Shown piece after piece: positions 22,263 to 34,600 of a stretch of 64,000 bases of DNA. The stretch is from Psylliodes chrysocephalus (taxonomy: Eukaryota; Arthropoda; Insecta; Coleoptera; Chrysomelidae): positions 14,779,846 to 14,843,845 of the forward strand of contig OV651824.1 of the NCBI GenBank assembly GCA_927349885.1, in the 5' to 3' direction. The translations under genes were made by a program, and so were the position numbers. Position 1 is the stretch's first letter. Each line of letters begins with the position of its first letter. Below the pieces are notes generated by a model that saw only the letters and a program-made list of their open reading frames with translations, had not been told where the DNA came from and ran no database searches.

Positions 22263-23639
22263 TATGTTTTTTTTAGTTTGTTGTAATATATGAATTAAAA
22301 TTTTTGAAACAACACTTTTTGTGTGTTACTGAACGAGATGTTATTAAATTAATCAATGTGCTTTACATTTTAATACAATTTTACTATTGTAAAACGGACT
22401 TCAGAGCACCCAAGCGCGGAGGAGTATGCGCAGAAACGTGTTTACGTATTGTGCATATGATATAAACCCCCGTGATTCAGAGTAAAGGCAAAATGATCGT
22501 GTTATCTCATTGGCCGACGACATTGACGTAAGATAATTTTATACTGCCAACTCTTGTCACAAAAAATTCCTATATCATTAATCCATCATATTTTTTTAAT
22601 TCGGACTTTTTAAACAAGTTTATTCATTTTTCCAGTACAAAAATGCTTATTTAAAGGATTGTAAATTGATAAACATTTTTATAAATGCCTACATCACAAC
22701 ATTAACGGTGACGTTTTTTTTTCAAATGTTGGCTACATGTTGAAAACAAAACAATTTGTTGTATTGTGCTGACCCCCAGAAACACAAGGCAGAGATAAAT
22801 GAATTGAACAAGGATGATGCACATCTAAAAAGAAACAAGAATAAGTTATTTTAAAGAACAATGGCTACATATTTTAAAAACACCCAATGTGACACACTTT
22901 TATGGTTTGATTGTGAATTTTTTTAATAGAAACTGCTAGCTAGGATTTAAGGTAAATATATTATAAACTATGGTTAAGTTTTTAATGGAAGAATCAGGTT
23001 ACCAGCACGGACAAAAATATGATACGTATGAGGTCTAGGTCTGATTGCATTATTTATTTTTTTTTTCGAGTGATATTTGCATTACTAAAAGCACCTAGAT
23101 TTTGTTTTATTTTTGTATTATATCATTTATTTGGTCGCCTATTATAATCATTTTAAAGGCATATATTTGGGTTGATTTATAACCACCCTAATATTGTTTA
23201 GAAATTGGATTATTACCTACATGATTTCATAACACAATGCATGAGTTCGTGAAATAATACAGAGAATAAATACAGGCAAAAGTGAATTGAATATAAATTG
23301 ATATTAAATAGGTATCTGAATCTAGGGCAGTGGCTCTCTATCAGGTACATGGATTTAATTTTCAATTAGAGATGATAAAACTATCCAGATACTTAGATAA
23401 GATTTTAAGCTGTTGAAAGTACATCCTGCTACAGATGAATAAATGGATGTTGTAATTAATTTCACAAAGAAGAATTATTTAAAATTACTTACTTTCAAGT
23501 AAATATCTATATTTTAGGGATAATAAAATGGACAATATGCAGAAACCAATTGTAAGAGAGGAACAAATGAAAGGTGTAACAAGGATACAAGTAGGCAGAG
23601 GTAAGAATTAAAATTTAAAAATAGTACAATAATAGTCCA
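22263..23639. other. Intergenic DNA, no gene seen
   Basis: AT-rich apart from a GC-richer spot near 22395-22520. No exon or transposon motif was supported. Confidence 0.4.
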
Positions 23640-24240
23640 GTTAGTGGTAATCTTGTAGTTTAGGCAGGTATACTCGGACAAAATATTGAAGAAGGTGATT
23701 CCTCCCTGTTCACATACAACAATCATACTATACCAGAGCATAATGAATGGAATCACATGCTTAAAACTGCAGAAGTTATCGGTATCACATACCAACTAGT
23801 CGTAAATGCATGTTTATTGCCAAAATGTACTACACCAGTGGCTTATAAAAACTATTGACAAATTAAATGCGGTAATAGTAAATAATATTAGATGAAAGTA
23901 GGTTGGTTATCCATTTTTGTAGTAATAATCATTTATGTTTATAATTTTGTTTTGTTTATTGTTAAAATATGTAAATATTATGTCAGTGGCGTAGAAACAC
24001 TATTGGAAAATTAAATGGGGTATTATACTAGAACAAAATATTGAAGAAGGTGCACCTTAAAACTGCAAAAGGTATCATATCAAAATGCCCTCTTCCAGTG
24101 TCGCAGAAATACTATATTGGTAAATTAAATGGGTATTTGTGAATATTACCAGATGAAAGTAGGTTGGTTATCTATTTTTGTTATAATAATTCATCTATGT
24201 TTATAATTGTATATTGTTTATTATAAAAATATGTAAATTA
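23640..24240. repeat. ~259-bp tandem repeat, two diverged units
   Basis: Paired blocks recur in order about 259 bp apart near the 3' end of the unit, for example AGATGAAAGTAGGTTGGTTATC near 23890 and 24150; earlier in the unit the spacing is larger because of indels (ACAAAATATTGAAGAAGGTG near 23675 and 24033). It abuts the transposase at 24295 and may be the flanking part of that element. Confidence 0.7.
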
Positions 24241-24294
24241 AGCTTGGTATCACTTACTTGAATTCTAAATCTATGAAATTTCGTAATCCATTGA

Positions 24295-25643
24295 TTATGC
24301 AGAACTATCACTGGAATCGCCTTTATCGTCGGAACTTAAAGTTATGACTAAAGGTTTAACTACCGTTTCGATCATACCGTCCAAGCGCCACATATTATTT
24401 TCTTCCTTAATTACATGGGAACTACCATTTTGCCAATCTTCAGGTTTTATACGTTCTATACCGGTTTTTAATAAACTTTGAAAGTCGGCTATTTTAAAAG
24501 TTTTATTTTCTTGAGCTACAAACCTTTTCACTTGCGCCCAAATTAGTTCAATAGGATTGAATTTGCAGTGATAAGGGGGAAGTCTTAGTACCGTAATACC
24601 ACGATCACGAGCCATTGTGTCGACAACATATTGAATATATTTATGGTGGTGTTCCTTTATTAGGTCCATTAATTCCACTTTAAACATCTCCGCAGTAAAT
24701 GTTATTGCTTTATCCCGCAGCCAGGTTTGCATATCCGCTTTCCTACTGGGCATTATCGGAATGCGTTCAACTCGTCGACTGTGATAAGAAGCGTTATCTA
24801 GTACAATAACTGAATTTCGTTCTACACGCTGTAATACTTCAGTAAACCATTTTTCAAAGCATTCCGCATTCATGTCGTGGTAGTCTCCTGTTTTTTTCGA
24901 TATAAACACAAGAGCGCTATTTTCCAACAATCCACTGTCACTTCCGATATGGGTAACAATTAGGCTCTGTCCTTTACCTGATGGTGCTTTAAAACCTGTG
25001 GATATTCCCTCTATAAAAGCTTGGCGATGACTAGTTACAGAAGTATCTTGCCATATCTTAGATACTGTGGGTCCAGCATTCACCCACGTTTCATCGAGAT
25101 AATATATCTTTTTTTTAGCGGCTCTAAACTCTTTAATATTTCGTAAATAACGCCGTCGCCAGGACACTATATCTGACCTCTCAATTAAAATTGATTTCCT
25201 ACACGTTTGACAAAACGAAATTTTAGGCCCTATAAAATTTTTCGTAAAGTTTCACGGCTCATTAATGGAATTTCTTCGTTTTCTCTTAATTTCGTAAGAA
25301 CAACTTAAGTGTTGGTGCTTTGTTTTCGAAAAAAAAAAAAAAAAAGAATGTACAGTTCTTCGAATGATTTGTTTTTGGTTATCGTATTTCAACAATTTTC
25401 GACCACGGGTATACGTTTTAAGGGCTTCTAAGGAGCCTTTTTTTTTGTCTTTTCGCGTACAATACATTCAATTGTTGAAACAGATACTCCAGTTAAAAAA
25501 GAACTGCGGTTTACAGCTTCATTTGTAGGAAGTGTCTGTTGTTTAAGCCCATCATACACTTTCCATGTAATGTTTTTTTCATCCTTTGATAAGGGCTTTC
25601 CCCGACGTAATTGGGTTTAACTTGGACCCGCCTCTGAATCCAT
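24295..25643 (-). pseudogene. DD82E-type Tc1/mariner-like transposase, N-terminus broken
   Basis: The intact 290-codon part (24295-25167) holds a DDE catalytic domain: YLDETWVNAG (first Asp), SVIVLDNASYHS (second Asp) and PPYHCKFNPIELIW (Glu). I count 82 residues between the second Asp and the Glu, against 34-37 in classic Tc1/mariner; 82 matches the group I know as DD82E/Sailor. Upstream on the same strand a helix-turn-helix region is readable (KGSLEALKTYTRG) back to an ATG at 25643. It is broken by a stop after eight codons, frameshifts and a long A run near 25330. Clear terminal inverted repeats were not found. The C-terminus is acidic and Ser-rich. Confidence 0.8.
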
Positions 25644-26131
25644 TACTATTGTAACAATATAATTCTCCTATTAAATTGTTTTTATTAAATTTATAAAGAC
25701 ACCAATATTTTACTATTTAATAAACTTTTAAAGTACCTATCTAATATATTACATAATAAATATATCTCCTCGAATATTCACTACCACTACCAAATTGTAA
25801 GGCACAAACATGAACACGTACTCGTATATCAGAAAAGAGCACTTATACAAAAAAGTCTTTATAAAATATAAAATAATTATCGTAAATAGTTAAAGCGATT
25901 CAAATCTAACTTCGTCGAAAGTTAGTTTTCAACTGTCTTTGTGCCTGTGCTGACAATATTCAATCTGTAACCCTTCTGTCGTTTATTTACTTGAAACACA
26001 TTTTAAAACCATTAAACACAGATAACGAAGTCATTAGGGAATAAATATATTCATTTCTTGAAAACTATCAAAAACGTATATTTAAGGCATCATCTTTGTT
26101 TAAATAAAGATGTTGACAAACAAATTTAATA
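25644..26131. other. AT-rich intergenic DNA
   Basis: No gene seen. A weak partial inverted resemblance between about 25785 and 24245 could be remnants of transposon ends, but it is too poor to claim. Confidence 0.4.
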
Positions 26132-26320
26132 ATGTTTACTAACAAATACCTAATAAATAATTATTTGGTATTTGATACGCCGCCTATGCTAACTCTGTCG
26201 GAATTTTCATTCATAGACAACAGTGTTGATCATGCATATGACTCACCTTCTCCAATATTTTGTCCGAGTATAGTAATGCAGAATGCTGATGTTCTTCAGA
26301 TAAACAAATTTTGTTTTTCT
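26132..26320 (+). other. Possible coding exon, unrecognised
   Basis: An ATG opens 63 codons (MFTNKYLINNYLVFDTPPML onward) that run exactly into GAG followed by GTATGT, a very good donor. The composition looks coding. It ends in phase 0 and therefore cannot splice directly to the exon at 31816, which needs phase 1. It may belong to another transcript or an alternative 5' exon via an unseen exon, or be chance. Confidence 0.3.
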
Positions 26321-26719
26321 GAGGTATGTCTGTACCACTCTGCACTGATGTTTAGAATTTATATTATAAACATTGCCAGATTTCCGCTAATGTTTTACCA
26401 TTTGTTTTTTATCTATTAATTGTAATGGCAAAAAAATATGTGTTTCACAAAAAAAATACATCACAGTAATCTAAAATTAAAGAATATTTTTATTCATTTC
26501 TAAACATTTTTTTTTTTTTTTTTTTCTTAAAATTTATATTTCATAGCATCTTTGATGACTCAAATTTACTTTTCCTAGATTTAAAAAATTAACAAATAAC
26601 CCTGGCAACTATGTAATTATTTCAATTGTCAGAGTGAGTTGGTGTGGGCATGTGCATTGATACCCTGCTAAACTACGAGATTTATGTCTAATGAATAATC
26701 CCAACATTGTCATAACCCA

Positions 26720-26815
26720 AAAAAGTTCTACCTTCAGTTTTCGGTCATTTTAACCCTGATGAACTAGTTTTAGATTATAACCACACTGTACAACTTCAAG
26801 GTAGACTAAATTTGA
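26720..26815 (+). repeat. ~95-bp dispersed repeat, copy 1
   Basis: It shares CATTTTAACCCTG, GAACTAGTTTT and GGTAGACTA-like blocks in order with the reverse strand of 31455-31560. The pair flanks intron 1 of the giant gene in opposite orientation. Confidence 0.6.
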
Positions 26816-26921
26816 GCCCAAATCCATCTTTATAGAACCAATTGTTTCAAAAATACTGGTTTTCAAAATTGAATTGAATTTTTTGCCTTATGTTCTGCGG
26901 GATTTCGATTTTGTAGGCCTA

Positions 26922-27128
26922 TTTTATTCGGGACATGCCTTCTCTCCCATATTCATATGGATGCTGAAGAGGTCTAAGGGAACCTAAAGATGAATTATCA
27001 TTTTCATATTTCTCATTACTATACTCTGTTTTTAAACTAGGAGGAGCGAATTTAAATGACCCATTTACACAGGGAAAAGTAACTGGATTCCTTACTAAGA
27101 GCGTGTTCCAAAATATAGTAGTGTTCAA
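26922..27128 (-). other. Coding-like minus-strand fragment, no start
   Basis: A 68-codon open stretch reads NPVTFPCVNGSFKFAPPSLK and later PLQHPYEYGREGMSRIK before a stop. It has no ATG at its head; a splice acceptor-like CCAG lies within it. It looks like the last exon or a decayed piece of a protein I do not recognise. Part of it is repeated in inverted orientation at 28488-28532, which favours transposon origin. Confidence 0.25.
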
Positions 27129-27149
27129 AATCTATGAAAGTTTTTATTA

Positions 27150-27314
27150 TCGGCCCTAGTTGGCGAACAGCCAATGAGGAGTTAAGAGCGAATAAATCTC
27201 ATAGGAGTCGATTTTTTATTGGTCCCAAGCAATGGTAGTATCTAAAACGAACTGTCAAATGAAATTCAATATAGCCGTTGATTTCTTTTTGAGAATAACT
27301 ATCATCTTTTTAAA
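27150..27314 (+). promoter_or_regulatory. CCAAT-type promoter region of the giant gene
   Basis: Upstream of the ATG at 27315 are a forward CCAAT (CAGCCAATGAG, near 27167) and a reverse one (TTTATTGGTCCC, near 27219), both about 100-150 bp before the start codon. No TATA box at a fixed distance was seen. The ATG context AAAATGG is favourable. Confidence 0.45.
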
Positions 27315-27363
27315 ATGGAAATTGAATATTTAAGAAAATTTTTATCGGAATATCCAGACGCAG
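27315..27363 (+). CDS. Giant gene, predicted first coding exon
   Basis: 49 nt, 16 codons plus one base, ending GACGCAG before GTTACT. This is chosen because its phase-1 end is exactly what the exon at 31816 requires and it follows a CCAAT region. The donor is only fair, so this start is the weakest part of the model. Confidence 0.55.
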
Positions 27364-30300
27364 GTTACTATAAAATATAAAAATATGGTCTGTTTACATT
27401 TTCAAGGATATATTTGTTATAGGTATAAACTTAAGTAAAAGTTAAATATTGGCTTGGACCCCTTTACCATATAATGCTCTTTATTCTCAGTAAATCCCAA
27501 CACAGTGACTGGAATTTCTCCTATGAGTAATATAGCTATTGTAGCTTATTTAGTGTTAACCCAGAGTTGATATGCTAAAGAGTAAATGAAGGCATTTAAA
27601 AGCTTACAGGCTATTGTGAGTCAGGATTTATTTTGAAAATTGGAACCATCATTTTCATAACACTACATGTCAACATTATTTTAAAAACTGTTTAATAATA
27701 TTGTAGTTTCTTTTACCTCTATTTGTATTTTTATATTTTTTAATTTAAAGTTATACTTATTAATTTTAAGTAGATATTTTTGTTATGTTTGATTATTTGT
27801 TGTAGAAATATTGTTAGCTCATTATGCTAAATTAAGATTCTCTAATGTAGTAGTAGATGGTGTTTTAAATGCTAAATCTGTTTTGTAAATGATTTATTTT
27901 CTAATAAAGTTTACTTGAATATTTAGTTACATTTTAATCATTTGGTAAGAAATTCATCAATTTTTAAAAATTCAGCAATAAAGTTGTTAGTTATTTTTTT
28001 CTAAAATACTTCGGAATCCATCTCTTCATGGTAATCTTTGCCTTCAAAAATCAATAATGAATCTACAAAACCTTCTTAATAACCAGCATGTAAAAGAATA
28101 AGGCGTCTTCCCTTTCTTGTAGGGCTTTTCAGGAACTGCTACCGGTATAGATGGACCCATAATCGTAGAAATTCAGAACAATTGCTTACTTAAGCTCTGA
28201 AAACGACTGTTATTAACGAAAAAAGAGTAAAAAACTAAGTAATAATGTTGAGATATCAAAGGGGTGAAATAAATAACAAAACTAAAAATTTGAAATGTCA
28301 GAACTGTCAGTAATTGCATTAGCTGGAGTGCGTTTAGAAACCTTACACGACGCGTCTGACCACATGCATTAGAATAGGGTCCAGATGCGCCGTGCGTGGT
28401 TTCTAAACGCACTCCAGCGATGTTAATGATAAAAAGTGATATGTGAAACTGACTGCAATCTGACCAATCAGAAGTCTACAGAATTGCCAACTTAAATTCA
28501 AATCACTCCTTAGTTTAAAAACAGAGTATAGACCTGTTATTTCTGTCACATTATCAAAGCCTGGTCTGAACATTGTCTGACCATAAACCCCTTCCTTTCC
28601 AAGGAAAGCCTGCGGTGCTAATGATATTTAGGGACATGATCAAATATTTTAAAAACAAGTTGTCAGTTATCTTAAGTGACCTAATAAATATCTTTAATTA
28701 ACCACTTACTACTGTTATCTGTTTTGGAAGACCATGGAATTGCAGGAAATGCATTGTCTTTTCAGAGATTATTTTAATGGTCACACACAATTTGTAAGTA
28801 ATGGAAATATTTCAAGTAAAATGGTTGATCTCCTATATGGTGTACCCTAGGAATCAATTTTTGGACCAACGTTATTCCTGATTTATATAAACTCCATAGC
28901 TCAGTTACCATTATCTAGTTATCTGCAACTATATGCTGATGACTCATGCTTCATCTATTTTGCAAAATATCCAGAGGAAATAAATAATATTATGGAGGAA
29001 GATCTAAATCAAATTCTTTAATGGTTAAAATTTCATAAATGCATATTGAATACTAAAAAGTCAATTTTTTTAGTGAAATCAAAAAAGCCTGAATGGAACC
29101 AATTTTAAATAAATATAGACAAGAACAGTTAACTAGGGCAGAATGCATTAAATCTCTTGGCTTGTATATAGGTTCCAAGCTCAACTGAAATCATCATATT
29201 AGTCAATTGGGTAAAAAAGTTAATCCTGTCATTGGAGTTTTGGGACGGTTGTCTACTATCTTTCAGCTGACTTAAGAAACACTCAATCATATTTAACTCT
29301 AATTTGGAGCAGAACTCCCCAAAATACACTAAAACCCTTGCAAATTCTACAGAATAAGGCTTGCATTTTGTTATCCTATTGATCTTTTGTATCATCAACC
29401 AAATAATATTCTATACCTTCAGTTGCTCTCTAAATATTAGACATGCATCTTTATTCATAACCTGTCTGAATAATATACACTTGTCCATACTATGAAGACT
29501 AGAGAGAAGGAGGAGAATCGGCAATGGTCAAATTTCAAATTTCCTTCTTTTTATAAAGTTCGCGAAATTGACTGTAGTTGGCATGTCAAATGACAGCGGT
29601 GTCAATTTTTTATGTAAGTCAATGTAAAATTAAGTGATTTTTTAAAAAATTGGTGAAAAGAATCAAAATAATGTGAAAAAAAGTACCTGAGTACAAGTAA
29701 CATGAGTGACAAAAAACATCAGAGCTAGATTTACGTTGTTCCAGATTGTAAAACAGGATAAACATAAAATGTAAAACTAAAGAAAACACAAGAAGTAATC
29801 AATGCAATGTCTTTTTTAAGCTTTTAATGTAAGTAAAATAATGTATTCATGTCTAAATATAATATTTATTGTAAACTAGTCACAATATGTATCTTACGAA
29901 GTGTAGTTTATTTTATTACAAGTTTCTATAATATACAATTTTACAGTCATAGATGCTGACTTACAAACAACAATTATGCATTAAATTTAACTTACTAGAA
30001 AAGAAAATTCATTTTTTATAGAGTTTTAATTTTAGATAAAGAGTTGCTACTGTTATTTTTTTTAGACCCCAATTGTGTCATTGTAAATGTTTTCTTATAG
30101 GATACTAAACGTTTAGAACAGTGGCAGCATATATATCGTTCTTAGTGCCGATAAAGCACTTTCTAGAGATGATGCTGTTCTATACCTTTTAGAAGATATC
30201 AAATATGAGACTATTTTTATTGATGATACTGTTAGCAAAATAAAAAGGGGAAAGCTGAAATTAAAGGATGAGGTAATACCATGTACATTCCCAAATCTCC

Positions 30301-31572
30301 CTTTATATTTGTATTACAACAATAACAAATCTGTTAACTGTATTTTATTTTACTCTTAAAACTATATATTGGTTCAATTCAAAACAAATTTTGCATTTGC
30401 ATTTAAGAAACCTTTTCGAATTTGGTCATACATACCTAATTTGTATTTTATATAGATAAAATTAAATACTTTACCAATTAAAACATGCAAGACTTATTTA
30501 AAAATAAATACAACAGTATGTTTTGTGCTTTATTTAGCTATAAACAAGTTTATTTTTATTAATTTGACAAAATTATGTATAATTCTCATAAGAAGCCACG
30601 TATTTTGAACACCTTATGCAGTACCAGCGCTGATGCGGTTAATTAAAGAAGCTCAATTAGCATGCGTTTTTTGGGACCGTATTTTGAGTATGCCGATTCG
30701 CCTCCTTATCTCTTCATAGTCCATACAACTGACTATTGCCAATGATATCCATAGATATAATACGAGGAACAACCTCTGCTACAGAACCACAGCCGTAAGA
30801 ACATGCTTAGGTGACCAAAGCATACTATCAGATGGTCTACAATACAATTATCTTCCAAGCATCATAAAGAACATAAGGACTGCTGCACACTTTAAAACAC
30901 AAATAAAATGTTCTTAAACTCTTCTTGGTTGACATTTTCAAGTTTAAATAGTGTGATTTTAGATAATAAATTAATGTATTTGTATTAATTTTGTGTAGTA
31001 TTAGTATTATAACTAAGTACCTAATGCTTCTTCAGTGACATCATAAAATTTGATAATTGTAAGACTCACATAGTCTTGATCTCTGGGTCTTGATATGTCG
31101 TTTTGTATTTATTTATTAATAAATTAATGGAACTTTAAGAAGCTGCAGTTGCAATGGCTGCACACTAAAAGACACTTCAGCTCTGTCTCCCTGTGATAGA
31201 TAGGGGTCAGTTACTTAACCTGCAGTTGTCTATAAACCAAACAATAACGATGACTCGATGCCCCTTCCAGGCAGGTGGCTATTATAATGTAGTTCTATTA
31301 CTGAATAGGCCTACAAGGTCGGTTACTAAACTAATATAAAATCCTCTATTTGCCTCTTCTTATCTACTTTATTCGACATCTTTCACATTCAAATTGTCAC
31401 AACAAAATATTGCTAAAAAAATTGTATTTATGAAATTATTTGGTCAGAGACAGTTCTAATCTTAAATGGTAGCAAATGTAGTCTACTTCGAATTCGTATA
31501 GCGTAGTTATAGTCAAAAACTAGTTCTGCAGGGTTAAAATGGCCAAAAATTGAAAAAATGTAGAAAATTCTT

Positions 31573-31604
<32 letters not shown>

Positions 31605-34600
31605 ATTTTTTACATTAAGTTCGGCGCTCAAGGTTTAAAACTTGGATTATTCATTGGGCCAACATCATTAACAACTCGGCATAAAATCAGAACTACCAGA
31701 TTTGAAGTCCTTCTTTTAGGCGACAAGGCTACTGAACTACAATTATTTGTTAGGATTTATATTTTAGTAAAATATTTCATGTGATAATTTAATTCTCTAT
31801 TTTTCTTACTTACAGGTTGTGTTGCCAGAATAACTGATAATATTATAAACAACTTCAAATTCAAACTTATGCAATCGTATTTTGATGATAATTTCAATGC
31901 CCATCTTGCAAAATCGGTTGCCCTAGAGTGTCTTAGGTATGTAACTAAAATAACAAGTATTTAACTTTTTTTGGACTACCTACCCCAAAATTAAATGATG
32001 CCTATTTTCTCCTAGAACTTGTAACACTTTTATAACTTGATAGAATCATTTTAAAGAGAATATTGAAGAAAGAAAACATGTGACAAATGAAGAAAACTGC
32101 AAGAAATTAGAAGAAAGAATAAAGAAGAGAAGAATAAAGAAGAGAAGAATAAAGAAGAGAAGAATAAAGAAGAGAAGAATAGAGAAAAAAGAAGATTGAA
32201 GAAATAAATAGAACATAATAATTAAATTTAAAGTCATTCAATTTCCTTTTAATTATATCATATATTTAATATTTTATTTGATCAAATTCAATATTTTTCT
32301 CAAATTTGGCAATAATAGATATATGTATTAAAGTCAAAATTCAAGACAGAAACAAGAAGAGTGAAGAAACAAGACAGAAAATTAAGGGATTAGGTAAAAT
32401 GAAGACAGAAGAACCTCAAAATAAAATTGTTTTATCTTTTTCTTATTCATATTTTCTACCAATTTGAAAAATTTGCAACCATTAATAGTTTATTTTTCTA
32501 TGAATTTTGTAGAAGAGTGAAATCCAGACGGAGATGCGTTAGAGAAATTCCAATTTTTGCAGATACAGTCAGAAATTTTATCTTCTTTTTACATGAATAC
32601 AACATGAAGGTTTTTAAGGTAAGTTTGTCTTACTATTTTACTTGATATTAAGTTCCTGCATGACAATAATCCAAAAATGCACTTGACTAAATTTTAATAT
32701 CTACTTTTATTATGAGAGAGGTTCAAAAAATACAAAAATTGCTTGAGACCCCTTATATTTAAAAATGTTTATTTAAAAAAAAAAATTTTAAGTGTTTCCT
32801 GAGAAATACAGATTTACCCTTTACCTACAGGTACATATTTTTTCTTTCAATAAAAATTAAATATTTGTACTTAATACCAAAAGTTTGTCCTTAAAAAATA
32901 TCTTTCTCTCTCTCTCGAACTTAACAACAACACCAGCAGTATAACTTGCTACATCATCTGCAAAACCTATTAAATCTAGACACTGAAAGAGCTGTAGATA
33001 AGTAGATTATTTGGACTGTCAAATCATATACTGGTTTCTGATATCTATTACAAATTTATTAAAGTTACCTTATCTGGAAACCAGAAACATAGATGTTACT
33101 TTTTAATATTGTTATGTCTGTATTTCAGTCTTCGAATTCCTATCCGTTCTCTCACGAATTCTCCGAACTATTGCACCAATACGTCCTGCTGGAGTGCCAG
33201 ATACTGTACAAAAGATCGTATTTTTCCAAAGAACGAGAAATCCAAGCTCACGACAGGACATTACGATTGTTGCTTAATATATTTAATGACTATTTCAAAT
33301 CCAAAATGACGCCCAGGAAGGAGGTCATCGAGAAGTCTGCCAAAGCGATTTTCGACATCTTTATAGAACTCAATTTGAATTATCCGAATGCTAATAAATT
33401 TAGGCTATTGGAAAGGATGACAGGGTAAGTCATATGCAGATTCATCCAACTAATGACTAATTTCCACTTACCCACAAGTATCATTGCAAAAATTTTGCTT
33501 TTGGTATTTTTTAGAACAATAAAAAAAACTTTTCCAATTTATATTATAGACACATCAACAAGGTATTTTGTTAAAACGTCCTACTATTACTGTATCAAGC
33601 ATAAAACTATTTTTGAGTAATGTGTTAAGTTTATTTATTTATTTATTTATTGAAATTAGATCACTCGGACTCATTTTCAATTATAATTAAACACTATAAT
33701 TCAATTAAACTCATTTTATTGTCATAATACAACCGACGATTGCCGCTTATGGCTAACTTCTTAAGGTCTATCCACATTAGCCAGACAAGGCACGGTCAAG
33801 TCACGGTCCGGACACGATCAAATCTTTTTTAAAGGATTCTCACTATCGGGTCATGTCATCGTCATATTTGATAAGTTTTTCCAATGTATAGCAGGCAATC
33901 GTGCATGAGTGTTTTTATCAGAGTATTTTTGCTTGTGACATCGCGACCCGCGATCTTAAAAATGTTTTAAACTTCATTAATTAAAATCGCACTTATTTTG
34001 AATGCGGAAGAACAGCACAAAAATATAAATAGACCAGAGCATACTGGCGCATTCGTTTCCAAAATTGTTTTAATTCGTATTTTTTTTAAATGTCCGGAAG
34101 GCTTTCCTGATTATAAAAGTGTAAGATGACACTCTATATCTGTTGATGTTATTGTTTAAACGAAAAATTAATTAAGACAGAAAAAATGCATTTTTTGCAA
34201 TGAATTAATTTTTTATATTCTTTAGGATATTTCGAATAAAAAAGTCCTTACGCCCATCATCGTATCTTCTCGTATCTTCAGCCCTTTAATTGTTATGAAT
34301 TTTTTAAAATCCAAAATTGACGAAAATTCTAATTTTCTTGAATTATATAATATACCTTAAAATTTAAAATGCTAAATTTTAAATTTTTTACCGAATATTC
34401 AAACTATAATAAACAAAATTACCTTAATAAATTTTCAAAATTTTGTGTTGTTATATTTCTTTTTACATTATAACAATATGCTTCCTACGCGCGTGTACTT
34501 TTAGAGAAAAGTACTTCTATCTCACTTCCAACCCAATGTATAAGATGGGTAAGAGAAAGCCCGATGACGCGCTAAATCAATTTTTTGATGTTTTTCAGCG

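Larger units (their letters stand above)
27018..28532. repeat. ~42-bp inverted repeat pair around first exon
   Basis: The left arm 27018-27062 and right arm 28488-28532 share CTATACTCTGTTTTTAAACT and a following ATTTAAAT/AATTTAAG block as reverse complements, about 1.5 kb apart outer to outer. They enclose the predicted promoter and start codon of the giant gene. They may be ends of an old element that landed here or unrelated copies of one repeat. Confidence 0.5.

Noticed and set aside
24240..25800. Terminal inverted repeats of the DD82E element
   Set aside because: Only a patchy resemblance between the two sides; too weak to define ends.
26132..26320. Taking this as exon 1 of the giant gene
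   Set aside because: It ends in phase 0, while the 31816 exon needs phase 1; the 27315 exon fits.
31602..31784. Plus-strand 60-codon frame as an exon of the giant gene
   Set aside because: No donor gives the phase needed at 31816, and the segment is the reverse of a poly(A)-tailed SINE-like copy.
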